Program-made: the position numbers and the translations under genes
The notes under the pieces: model-generated
Database searches by the model: none
What the model was told of the DNA's origin: nothing
Seen by the model: the letters and a program-made list of their open reading frames with translations, nothing else
Shown: one piece after another, positions 50,101 through 59,992 of the stretch
Position numbering within the stretch: the stretch's first letter is position 1
Layout: the number at the start of each line of letters is the position of its first letter
Origin: Tubiluchus corallicola
Lineage: Eukaryota; Priapulida; Priapulimorpha; Priapulimorphida; Tubiluchidae
Assembly: GCA_030141605.1 (NCBI GenBank)
Contig: JAQGDQ010000171.1
Location: 290,426 to 354,425, forward strand
Length of the DNA stretch: 64,000 nucleotides
Reading direction: 5' to 3'

Positions 50101-53100
50101 AGACACCAGACGTAGACGAATCTTTAACTGGGGTCCTTTGGCCAAGCACGGTGGTCGTGCCTGTGGATTTATGCCAGATGATGGAAGTGGTAGTGTAGAA
50201 GTGAGTACAGAAGAGAATTGTATCAGATGTTGATGCATCAGATTGTCAATGCATATTCAGTTGCGCATGTTATCTTGCAGAGGTGAAACTTTCAGTATAC
50301 CTCTGGGCAGGCCCACTGAGAGGTGGCTAGCCGGGGCAGTGCCCGGGGGCCCACAAGCCAAATGAGGGCGTACCTTGAGCAAGGCAAAAAAACAAAGATG
50401 TGCACTTGCAAACCGAAACCTTCCATAAGTTTCGGCATAGTTAAAACTACGTTATTATGCTTCAAAGTAGAATGTATCAAAAATTCTGACAAATATCATT
50501 TTTTTGTATTTCATAAAAATGCTAAACTTATTGGACTTTTTTACTTTATCATCAAATCGTTTTAAAATGTTCAAAAATTGTTTTAACAAGTAGAAAGCTG
50601 TTTCTTAAATCACAGTTCATCAATTCCTGTTTGTTGTACTGATTCTTTGCTTACGACACACCATGGTGGACACTTAGAATGAGTATCATTATTTGAAGAA
50701 TTGGAGGAGATGTTGGGGCCCAAAAATTCTCTTGGTGGCCCTGCCTCTGGGATTTAACTTGTAACAGTTGGAAAGTCTAATGTTAGTTATAAGTGCTGGA
50801 ACTTAATTTACAGTTTTATGTGGTATTCTCCTTAAAATAACCTCTGTACACCTTGCAAATGGTACAAAATCGTAAGACATAAGATAAATTAATCACTAAA
50901 ATAACGAAAAGCCTCAGTTTTTATTCATACTTCTGTTTCTAGAGAGAATGGCTGCGTTTATAGCTTTTATGTATTACTCTTGACCCTTGGTCATCAAAAC
51001 TGACTCATTTTCATTAAATTTCAAAACATCAAATTTGATTAACACCAGTGTTGGGTAGTAACTGTATTCCCAAACTAATTTTTGTAATAAAGCTTGATCT
51101 ATGTAGTTACTTCGTTTAATCGTGTAATCAAATTTTCTCATCACTTTGGCGGTAACACTTTAAACCTGCCTCATCTGAATGTGTTGTTAAGATCGCGCTG
51201 TATTAATAAATTTCAATTTACCTTGCTGACTATCGATAGATATCAAAAGTGATATTGCAGTTTATCAAATTTTACTCGTAGATATGGAGAATTGAGAAGT
51301 TTCAACTGGTACTGGTTGAGAAAGACAAACATGGGTTTTTCTTCGGTGGCGACAGCTACGTGATCAAGTATGAGTACCTGACAGAGGGACGATCAAACTA
51401 CATTGTTTACTTTTGGCAGGTAAATAGAAATTATCTAAGTTCTGTTTATGGTATAGGCATAATTCTGTATTCACACTCTAGCAGAGGTCTAGTTTTTTCA
51501 TAATAGTCAGTCTTATAGATATTTTATTCACAAAATTAGTGTTTATTAGCCTTTGTGAACTTCTGAACCACTGTTCTCCATGAATGCAGATTATCCAATG
51601 TTGTTCCTATTACGTTGCTATTTGAACGTATAGTTCAAGTTTTATGTAAAGAACCAATGTCAGGTGTAACATTCTGACCAATATCTAAAACCGAATATCT
51701 GAAGCAGATGACATTAATTTGCGTGACAGAAATGTCGTGGTTGTTTTGATATGTTATGGGTTTTTACAGAAAATGCATTGAGCTTTGTCATGCACTTCAA
51801 CAATTATTGATAATGACGCCGTAATAATGACTTACATATGTGTTTTTGAGTGCTAATTTAATTATTGGTTTTTGTCATTCAGGGAAAGCAAAGCAGTCAA
51901 GATGAAAAAGCAGCTTCTGCTATCCTAGCAGTGAAAAAAGATGACGAAGTAGCTGGAAAAGCCGTTCAGGTATGACAATCTCAATCTTGATTTTCATTTG
52001 CCATTAAAGTAAAGCACTACAGATTATGGGATTTCAGGTACATAGAGGGTGCTGTTGTCATCGTGTAACATTCTTAGAAGTCTTGCTTGCTGTGTTTATA
52101 ATTGTGTACAGAATATAATGATTGGAAATTTTTGCATGTTTTGAGAAAAATCATGTTTGTACATGGATGGCAAACATGGTGATCATTTTTTGCAGTGTGG
52201 ATATTTCATATGTAAAATGTTTCCTCTGAAATAATGAATTGTATACTTTATGGAGAAATAAATTTTATGGACTAATTAAATCTTTTTTAACTGCAATTAT
52301 TAATCTTAGTAAAGTTTATATTGTAATAATAAAATGTTAAAAACTAAGTGTATCCGAAATGAAATGCTAATAATAAAACTACAAATTAATTGGATAAATA
52401 AAGAGACATATCTTACCCTGAGACATTACTTTGTTAACCAAGTCTGCAAATAGTCTCCCACCAGAGCCAATACCTGTTACCTCTGCTAATGTCATTTTCA
52501 TTCTTCAAAGTTACACCTTGTTGTGTAGTAACTAGGATAATATTTATCTGGTTTGAATTTGTAGGTTCGTGTTGTTCAAGGAGAGGAACCTGACCATTTC
52601 TTGACTGTCTTCAAAGGCCGCATGGTTATTTTCATGGTATGTCATTCTTTGTCTTTGTTTTTGCTCACTTTGTGTGGCAATGTTGTTAAGTTTAGAATTT
52701 TATTTGGCAGTTTATAGTGTTGAGTAAGCACTCAAGGTTGTGGTGGTATCTGATTTTCAGTTTTTTTATGTCCTTTCTGGTACAATTTCTGTGTCCGTTG
52801 TGCCTTTGTAGATAATTTCATGATGTGATTATTTGACATACAGTAAACTACATATAACTCGAACACCTCAGGAATGGAAAATTTGTTCTAGTTATGCGAG
52901 GGAACGAGTTAGACAATGTTAGTAAGAAAACAAGATTGAGTTGCTCATCAATGTCGGACAATACTCAACTAACACGATAGCCTCTACTGTAGTCTGAGTA
53001 GCATGGTTAATAGAATTCGACAATAACAATATTGTGGTCTAGTTACTAAACTATGTTTGTTAACCCATGTTGTGTTCAGCGTTCTGCTAAGGTAATACCA

Positions 53101-56100
53101 GAAACCTTAGCATTTTTGCTGAAACTAGCAGTTAAAACGTTAATGTGGTGCACACTTTTGCATAGGATTTCTCTCTTGGGAAGTTATTCGAGATAGGCGG
53201 GATAATTTCAGTTTGATTTTTTTAAATTGTACAGGGAATTCGGTTCAAGTTAGAGGATAATTTGAGTTACACAGTGTTTATTAAATGGAAAATGAAAGGG
53301 AAAATCCGTTCCACAGGATCTGTATGAGATACGCAAGAATTTGAGTTTTAACGGGTCGAGTTATACGTAGTTTACTGTAGTTATTAAATTGCTTTCTGTA
53401 TAACAGAAAACAAAGTGTAGCTTTGTCAACTCTCTTTTATGTATGCCATGTGTTTCCTCAGCTTGTAATTTTGTCCTTCAATCCAAACTTTTACTGTTAC
53501 TCCCCTTTTATTTTTCCTATGACTCAAGGTTGATGATCGCCCCTCCAAACAAAAAGAAAAACATAGCAAACAAAAACAAAAAAATATTTATCCACTTTCT
53601 CTTACGTGTGCTTTATGTTTATCTAGGGTGGCAAGGCCAGTGGCTTTAGAAATGTTCATGACATGGACACATACGATGTGGATGGCACTCGTTTGTTTCA
53701 CGTTCGTGGGACAAGTGAAATGAACACACGTGCTGTACAGGTAAGTTACCAAAAATCTTGCAGTTTTGCCAAACTAGCCATTAGTAAATGACACATTCGA
53801 AGCAAATATTTTGATTGAAATATCGTAATTTTGAAGTTAGCATGTATATTTGTACAGAGTGTTATGTGATGCAGTTTCTGAAAAGAGCTTCTGATTGTCA
53901 GGAATAATACCAAAGATGAGATGCTAAATGACAGAAATGTCTCAGCTACATTTGAATGTGTATACCCCCCTCAAGTAGATTAATAGCTAGACATGAGATT
54001 AGAAGTAGATTGGCAAATAAATCTGCCAAGAAACTTTCTCATTGGTCACACATCCATTTACTAGCCAAACTTGATGCTGGTTCTTATTCCAAACTTGCTA
54101 GCCTTACTAAGCTACTAGTTTAAGAAAAAGTGTTTGATTCATTGATGTGTCAGAAAAACTAAATGATCAATAACAAGAACAGGAACCGGCATGAATAACT
54201 TAGACTTATTTGATGTTGCATTATAAGCGTGCATATGTCTCATAAACGTTTTTCTGTTGACAACACTAGGTTCCAGAGACTGCATCATCATTGAATTCAG
54301 AGGATGTCTTTGTGCTTGAAACTCCTAGTAACACTTTCATCTGGCATGGAAAGGTATGGGACTTCAAGCTTGTGGTTTACTAAAGCCGGGGTTTCGCTGG
54401 GACGCAAGTTCAACAGTTGCCAAAAAAATCATACAACTGTGTTTTGTCGTCTAGGTCCCAAATCATCAGTGTAAAGATCTGAATAATTTCACTTTTCCTA
54501 GGCAAAAATAGCAAGAATTTCGTACGAAATTTGTACGTGTTTTGCGACTTCTGCAACATCACATATGCCACAACAAGGCCACTGTTACACGACATTACCG
54601 TGAGTACACTGCGATCCTTCCATGACATTTCAGGGAATTTTCACAGAATGAGATGCCGAACAATCGAGGATCACCAAAATGTTGCCAAGTGTTGGAAAAA
54701 TTGTTGTAAAGTTGTTTCAGCATTCTCAAAAGCACCTCAAAATGCTCTCCAATTCTCAGCAGATTCTGAAGTTGTTGTTAAATGCCACAAATAATGGGCG
54801 ACATATTTGATTAGGTTTAACACATTGTGCAGACAACTTTACTTGAGGAAGTTTTGGCAAGGTGGCAAGTTCTGGCAACATACTTTGAACATTTGAAAAT
54901 TTGCTGCCTATGCCAGCGACATTTTGGCAACAATGGCAAAATACATACGCTTGTTTTGCACCTTTTTGGCAAACTTTTGGAGCACATTGCTGTGACTGTT
55001 GGACTTATTTTCACGTAGTTGCCAAAGTCACGAAGCCCTTGAAACCCTGACTTTACTGTTACGTTCTTTATCAAGCAAGTTAACATGGTTAAGCAATATT
55101 TGACTCTTGCAAGTGGAAAGTTCACCTTTTTTCTTACGGATTTCTTTCTCATTCTATTCACATTTCTAATAGGAAATGGCAAAAATAAATTAAAGATTAT
55201 GATAAACATCTTAAAAGTGCAGTCAAAAGTAAAAATTTAATAGGACAGAAAAACTCTATACTTTCATTTTTTAAGAAAACACTAATAGTGAGTAATAATG
55301 GAGAAGGCATTGGTCTGACAGATTGTTTTCACATTTGTGTGCTTGATGGGATATTTTTTAATACACTTTTTTCAGAATTGTAGATATTTGCAATAATTAT
55401 TTTATTATTTCTGCATGTTTTGTAGCTTACTGTTAATTTCATGTTAGGGTGCTGATGATGCGGAAAAGGGCATGGCCGCCAACATGGCTCCGATTGTTGC
55501 ACCAGGTAGAGATCCAGAAGTCATCGAGGAAGGCAATGAGCCCGAAGACTTCTGGGCAGGTCTTGGAGGCAAGGGAGACTATCCTTCCAAACACTTATGG
55601 GTGGGTGCTTAACATATACATTATTATAAAAATACTTCATACTTACATGAAATTATTCTGCATAATTTTAACTTGCAATGTGGTATATGAAAGCAGCTTT
55701 AACTTCATTAACTGCGTGGAAAAGTAATCTTTTTTATCTTTTTAGGAGAATCCACCATCTTTGCCTCCTCGTTTATTCCAGTGCACGGTACATAAGAGTC
55801 GCCTTCGTGTAGAAGAGATAGTAGAATTCCAGCAATCAGTACGTATTCGATAATGTTTGTTTTTACAAGTTCAGAAAAGTTAGCCTAGTTGAATTAATCA
55901 ATTCAGTGCTGCTTACCTGTATAGATGAAGCTCATAATTGAGGGTAATTACTTTTAAAATTGGACTAACAAGAATTACTTTAAAACTGGCTTTAAAAATG
56001 CTGTGGAAATTGTCCTAGCTACTAAAATGCATTGCTTTTGTTGGTGGCGTGGAGTTTGTTGTCGACACCGCTTCAACACAGGAGGAGTATTCTCTATTAG

Positions 56101-58885
56101 ACCCACCAGCAAAAGGTCTTCAGTTCGAGTCCCAGTAGTTGTACAAATTTTTTCAGATTTCCTAATTTAGTATTACTTTCATGAGTTCATTGGATTCTCT
56201 CTCTTTATAAACTTTTTCTGCCTCTTGTGCTGTTATTGCAAATTTATGAGTGATCACGGAAACTTTTTCTCAAAGTTCCTCAAATAAGTATTTCTCAAAT
56301 AAAGTGAATTTTATAAAATTATTCAAAAAGTCAGTGTAACTGTTTGGTATATCGGCATCATTAGCCTAACAGTATTAAGCCTATTGTACATTGCACCACA
56401 CTGAAAACTAGGTTTCAAATTTGTTTTGTTGTTGAGTTAAAAAAAGTAAATGACTCAAGCAATCAGAATATGCATTCAAACTAGGCTTGATTTGATTGCA
56501 TGCTGATGAACTCTGTTACTAATGACTCGATCCAAATTCCAGTTTCAAATAGAATTGCTAATACTTCTTCTGCGTTAAGTACCTACATTTTGTGTTAAGT
56601 GCTGTAACATGCCATACATGTTGAATACTGCTATCCATGACTTCTTTCTGCTCATCTCCCTTATTATTTGTCAGAAATGCGTACAATGATTGTAGATGGT
56701 TGTTTATTCCAGCGGCGGAACTAGGGGGCAGCGAGGGGGGCGTGCGCCCCCTTGTCAAAATTTGCGCCCCCTGCAAAATCGGACAAATAATTTTTTTGCA
56801 GTGAAAATTGCAGTTCGCATGTAATCATTTTCAATATGAATTAGAATTAGGTAAAAAAATGTTTGGTAGCTTCAGTGTATTATTTTCTTAAAACTTGTGT
56901 GTGATAAATTTCTGTAAATAACAATTTAGTTAGAGGTACATTAATAACGTTAGGTTAACTGAGAGTTAATTTTCTCATTATTGCTTTGTCCGCTACGCCG
57001 TCTTACACACGCTAATTATAGGCCTGCATGCAGTATAAAAGGGGTTAAAATTGGCTTAACCATTATTTAACCACTTCGGATACCTCGCCCCCCCCCAGAA
57101 AATTTTTGCACCCCCCCTGCTTGCCACATCTAGTTCCGGCCCTGGTTTATTCCATTCCAAGATGCCACATTCGATTTTGCTGCTTTTTTGTGTTATTGCT
57201 GTTGTACACAGTTACATAATATGATAAATCGTGTGCTTTGACTGTACTGCAATTGCTTTAAATCTACTAATGATTTTTTTTTCGTTTGACACTGAGTTCA
57301 TTTTTTTTATTTTTTTAGGATCTGGATGGTGATGATGTCATGATTCTTGACAGTGGTGCTGAAGAGGTAATTTTATTCATGTGAATTAGACATTTTGCAA
57401 TTAAGGTGAATCAGTTAACAGTAAACACAGTGGAGCAAAACAATTCTTGTATATCACTGAGACAAGTTTTGGTCTTTTGATGTCATAATTATCCAGAAAA
57501 GTACACAGTCCATGCTAAAGTGCCTATATTCTGTGAGATAATTTAGAAATTTGTATAAGCTGAGCGAATGCCAAGTCTAGTTGTTACATTCTGTAGTAGT
57601 TTATTGCTACGTATAGCTCACATATGTACTTCTTATTACACAGATCTTTATCTGGATCGGCAAAGGAGCAAATGATGCAGAGAAAAGAGCAGCATACGAA
57701 ATGGGAGTGGTAAGTTTTTTCACCAAGTTTCTGTTTGAAACAATCAGCAAGTTGCTCATTTTACAGAGCTTAAATAACTAACTTCTCGTCATTTTGACCT
57801 CGTTCTTATTGCAAGGTCCTTTAACATTTTTTTATTTTTAATGATTTTTTAGGCCTATTTGAAATCCGAGCCAACGCCTCGCCAGCCAGACACAGTTGTC
57901 TACATTGAAGTAAAACAAGGTGCTGAACCAGATGTGTTCAAGGGCTATTTCTCGACATGGGATAACTCAATGTGGGCGGTATGATCAATATTCTGTTTTC
58001 TGTAAATCACTGAACTAAAACTAAAATTAAAAATTAAAAGTAAAATTAAAAACGTCAATACAACAAGTATCCCTCTACTGTGGTATGGGTACAGGTAGCG
58101 CTGTCGTATTGTGTGCTACAAGGATGAAATCTCAAGCCTGCTCTGTCATGTTGGCAGAGCATGGAAGTTCTAATCCCAGAGTCTCATGTTCAAATCCCGT
58201 CTGGTTCACAGTTTTTCAGTGTCTCTTTCATTCAGCTTACCCGCAAGGGTAATAATTGTTGTGAAATAAACCGCAAAGGAAACCGCTAGGCAAGTAATTA
58301 AACGTTTAGCTTCCAGAAATTCTGTTTCCAGAAATTCTTTGGATAACAGTGGGTGAGCGGGTAACAAATTCAAAGCAAAACCGCTACGCTATAGCATATT
58401 AGTGCATGATAAACGTACCTGCTTATAAACAAAACGGTACTTAACATGATTGTTTCTGAAACGTAAAGTAAAGATGACATAAAAGTAGGAAAGGCTGTTT
58501 TGGCACATACAAGTATCTTATTTTAAGTATGTGAAGGAAAAATATTGAGTCAATTATGCGGAGTTATTCGAGTCAATTACCAATAGTTTTTATGTATATT
58601 TGAATAGAAGCGGCCTCTTTCTAGGTGTTTCTGAGTCAATTAAGTGACTGAGTCTATTAACCGTCAGTCTATTAAGTGGCGCCTACCGTATTAAAATTTC
58701 TCCTTGCTTGTTAATAAAGTTAAAAATAATGTACTTTATTTCTGTATATTATTGCATCGACATCTATGCATGTTTTTTAATTGATAAGGTAAAATACACT
58801 TACCTACTTTGGTCTCTTCTTTTACTCAGCAGTGGTTTTAAACTCTCTTTCAAAATCTGCTCAAATTTTTACTTTACAGGAGTAA
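29144..58885 (+). CDS. Six-domain gelsolin (no villin headpiece)
   Basis: Predicted calcium-regulated cytoplasmic actin-severing and capping protein: no signal peptide and no C-terminal headpiece, so gelsolin/adseverin type and not villin. Coding exons: 29144-29209, 35780-35854, 36400-36465, 37615-37745, 39009-39114, 41825-41935, 42488-42554, 44692-44821, 45965-45988 (microexon), 47040-47118, 48201-48299, 49269-49425, 50061-50200, 51282-51419, 51883-51969, 52565-52636, 53627-53740, 54270-54353, 55448-55600, 55746-55838, 57319-57366, 57644-57709, 57853-57978. These give 744 codons plus one last residue. Repeats: G1 [26 protein letters not shown]2 [13 protein letters not shown]3 [12 protein letters not shown]4 [22 protein letters not shown]5 [10 protein letters not shown]6 [11 protein letters not shown]. 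The Gly-Asp calcium positions are kept in most repeats. After WDNSMWA at 57978 the gene either reads on to Val-TGA (57979-57984) or splices to TTTACAG|GAGTAA (58880-58885). Intron 1 is 6.6 kb and full of repeats. Confidence 0.93.
29630..30440 (+). pseudogene. LINE reverse-transcriptase fragment, degenerate
   Basis: In gelsolin intron 1. The first part reads [19 protein letters not shown] then [10 protein letters not shown], matching the region after the YADD box of CR1/L2/Jockey-type reverse transcriptases. After a 41-bp tandem array the similarity resumes near 30060 with [19 protein letters not shown], then MIKRKYY, YKTVFGP and LERSQG, in shifted frames and with stops. The catalytic part and endonuclease are missing. 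Clade assignment is uncertain. Confidence 0.8.
29759..30042. repeat. 41-bp tandem repeat inside the LINE fragment
   Basis: About seven copies of a unit with ATACCCTAAATCTGCAACAC and TTACTCATTCTGCTTA. Copies differ by a few bases each. The array falls between the [10 protein letters not shown] and RDLGV segments of the reverse-transcriptase relic. Confidence 0.92.
31556..32112. mobile_element. Possible degraded pogo/Tigger-like MITE
   Basis: Left ACATAACTCAAA/CATAACTCAAAG motifs face TTGAGTTTTAAGGACC on the right. Repeated TAACTCAAA motifs resemble the element at 52841-53377. No clean target duplication. Confidence 0.35.
32772..33098. mobile_element. Non-autonomous hAT-like element, family C
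   Basis: 327 bp. TAGGGGTGAGCA at the left and its inverse TGCTCACCCCTA at the right. Flanks GTGTCCAC (32764-32771) and GTGTACAC (33099-33106) match at 7 of 8 bases. TTCGAAT-rich sub-terminal sequence on both sides. No coding capacity. Confidence 0.85.
34538..34954. mobile_element. hAT-like MITE, family D
   Basis: 417 bp. Left end CAGGGGTTCCCAAACTTTTT; right end, read inward, CAGGGGTTTCCAAAGTGGTC. These are classic hAT-type ends. No 8-bp target duplication is visible, so the copy may be old or its flanks rearranged. Confidence 0.72.
35951..36276. repeat. 52-bp tandem repeat, about six copies
   Basis: Unit contains ATTATTAGTATAGTTTATTT and ACAAATAAAATTTGCAACTC. Central copies are almost identical; the first and last are diverged. 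Lies in gelsolin intron 2. Confidence 0.93.
37837..37965. repeat. 55-bp tandem repeat, 2.4 copies
   Basis: Unit begins GCACATTATCTGCTACTTC and ends in TCACAAATATT. Lies in gelsolin intron 4. Confidence 0.85.
42698..43073. mobile_element. Foldback element with long inverted ends
   Basis: About 375 bp. AATAAGGCTTTTCACAGTT on the left faces AACTGTGAAAAGGCTTATTG on the right, and GGTCAAAGGTTAAGTGTACC faces its inverse further in. The arms are about 60-75 bp with unequal internal spacing. No clear target duplication, so the superfamily is open. Confidence 0.7.
45138..45743. mobile_element. Non-autonomous hAT-like element, family A copy 2
   Basis: 606 bp. CAGTGGTGGCTCGTG at the left and its inverse ACGAGCCGCCACTG at the right, with a perfect 8-bp duplication GTAATAAC at 45130-45137 and 45744-45751. 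It shares its ends and much of its interior with 14706-15200, but also holds a 110-bp stretch missing there that can be read as [20 protein letters not shown] and 17 more codons to a stop; this may be a transposase scrap. Lies in gelsolin intron 8. Confidence 0.92.
45965..45988 (+). other. Candidate 24-nt cassette microexon of gelsolin
   Basis: AACTTTCAAACAG precedes it and GTAAGTTT follows it, both good splice sites. The neighbouring junctions are both phase 2, so inclusion adds exactly eight residues (LPAMLKEG) and skipping joins LYR directly to VSDASG, the normal gelsolin/villin sequence. Inclusion or skipping therefore both keep the frame. Confidence 0.6.
47198..47821. repeat. 0.6-kb interspersed repeat, family B copy 2
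   Basis: Same orientation and near full-length match to 21517-22092. A private insertion at 47670-47716 makes a 15-bp perfect hairpin (AATAGACTAAAAACT with a five-base loop). Lies in gelsolin intron 10. Confidence 0.8.
49783..49865. repeat. Interstitial telomere-like CCCTAA tract
   Basis: Degenerate run of CCCTAAC, CCTTAACC and CCCTAATCC units, resembling the animal TTAGGG telomere repeat but heavily mutated. Lies in gelsolin intron 12. Confidence 0.65.
50308..50743. mobile_element. Non-autonomous hAT-like element, family E
   Basis: 436 bp. Left CAGGCCCACTGAGAG; right, read inward, CAGGGCCACCAAGAG. Perfect 8-bp duplication CCTCTGGG at 50300-50307 and 50744-50751. GGGGGCCCAC and TTGGGGCCCAA lie just inside. 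No intact transposase. Confidence 0.9.
52841..53377. mobile_element. Pogo/Tigger-like MITE
   Basis: 537 bp. CAGTAAACTACATATAACTC at the left and, inward from the right, CAGTAAACTACGTATAACTC. TA on both sides (52839-52840, 53378-53379). Repeated AACTCGA/GAGTTA motifs inside. Confidence 0.87.
54387..55049. mobile_element. Possible hAT-like element
   Basis: Left CGGGGTTTCGCTGG and, inward from the right, CAGGGTTTCAAGGG; CAGTTGCCAAA near the left faces TAGTTGCCAAAG near the right as a similar motif. Flanks ACTAAAGC and ACTTTACT match only in part. Open frames of 87 and 130 codons inside show no motif I know. Confidence 0.4.
56040..56165 (+). repeat. Possible tRNA-derived SINE
   Basis: Contains AGTTCGAGTCCC, a good RNA polymerase III B-box, after TGGCGTGGAGT, a weak A-box. 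No full cloverleaf can be drawn. Confidence 0.3.
56710..57144. mobile_element. Non-autonomous hAT-like element, family F
   Basis: 435 bp. Left CAGCGGCGGAACTAG; right, read inward, CAGGGCCGGAACTAG (13 of 15 match). Perfect 8-bp duplication GTTTATTC at 56702-56709 and 57145-57152. G-rich and C-rich tracts just inside the ends. Lies in gelsolin intron 20. Confidence 0.92.
58105..58215 (+). repeat. tRNA-derived SINE or tRNA-Arg(UCU)-like relic
   Basis: TTGGCAGAGCATGG resembles a D-arm/A-box, TGGAAGTTCTAATCCCA an anticodon arm with TCT in a seven-base loop after U33, and TGTTCAAATCCCG a B-box. The T-stem does not pair, so it is a relic or SINE head, not a working tRNA. Confidence 0.45.
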
Positions 58886-59687
58886 TATGATGACTGCTGC
58901 TCGTAATTTGCCCGGTCTACACTGCCGAAGTTGTACGATCATGCTTTAGTTCCATTTTTGCAAGACAGTAGGATTTTTTTGTCGTCTCATCTACTTCTTT
59001 GAGACTGCAAGGCTGTTGCTCGGGTTCAAAGAACATGATGTCAGTCTCTATGTTCTAAAAATTTAGTAATGCAACTTTTTTGCATATTGTATGCATAAGT
59101 ATGAAAGTAGTAATGATGAACAAAAGGTAGCAAAGTTACAACTTTGCCACAGCCAAATTTTTTGTTATGTAATATCTGTATAGTTCTATTCAAACAATAT
59201 AGGAGCCAGTTAAATCATGTAACGTGTAAAATTTGCACGACTATTGTGTTTTTGGAATATTTTGTTGTAAGATCAAAATTAAGTTAACATTTCATCGTTT
59301 CCCAATGTTTTGTTCTATAAAATGCTGAAATTTGGTTTATTTAGACTCACTATATGTATTTCTAAGAGAGTACGTTAGTATGTAGTCTTTGTGTTCTTAG
59401 TATATAATTGTTGTTATTAATTATCTTATTAGTTTAGATTAGTTACCTGCAATGCTGTGATTCTTTACCAGTCTTCCAGAATAGTACATAATAGCTGTCT
59501 GTTTAGCAATGCTCCATTTGACACAAGATTTTTTACCGGTATTTAATCTTTCTGTTCGGTTTAATAATTGATAAGAACATGGTGCCTGCCAAAGCAATGT
59601 AATCTTTCATATTTAACAAGAATAACATGATTGCTTCTCTAACCCTTGTCATGAGAGTCTCACATTAGTTTGACAAAAAATATTACA

Positions 59688-59693
59688 ATAAAA
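59688..59693 (+). terminator. Candidate gelsolin poly(A) signal
   Basis: AATAAA followed by A-rich sequence, 0.8 kb after the possible last exon at 58880. An earlier AATAAA at 58712-58717 would serve only the unspliced C-terminal form. Confidence 0.45.
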
Positions 59694-59924
59694 CAAAAGT
59701 TCCATATTGACAGTGCTATCATGGATGAGTAATAATTATAGAACCTTAATGATTTGTCATTGAAAATTTAAGTACTGTGTTTTTGCGGAAAAATTGCTGA
59801 TGCTATGACATTATTTATGATATTGATTGCAATGAAGGAAAGCAATAAATGTTTCACTTTCTCAGAAAATGCATGTTTTTGTTTTTATTTGCCACTTATA
59901 ATGGACCATGTACCAAGCGCCAGC

Positions 59925-59992
59925 TACTGTATCGAACTCACCATCTTCCAGACGGAAAGCGAACACGTTACCGCTAGACTAAACCGTCTGGT
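59925..59992 (-). repeat. tRNA-like SINE head
   Basis: The minus strand reads GGTTTAGTCTAGCGGTAACG (A-box and D-arm-like) and then GGTGAGTTCGATAC (B-box-like), about 40 bases apart. The arms are too degenerate for a functional tRNA. Confidence 0.4.

Noticed and set aside
54531-55209. Opposed 87- and 130-codon frames
   Set aside because: No domain seen, both strands open, and they lie within a probable transposon in a gelsolin intron.
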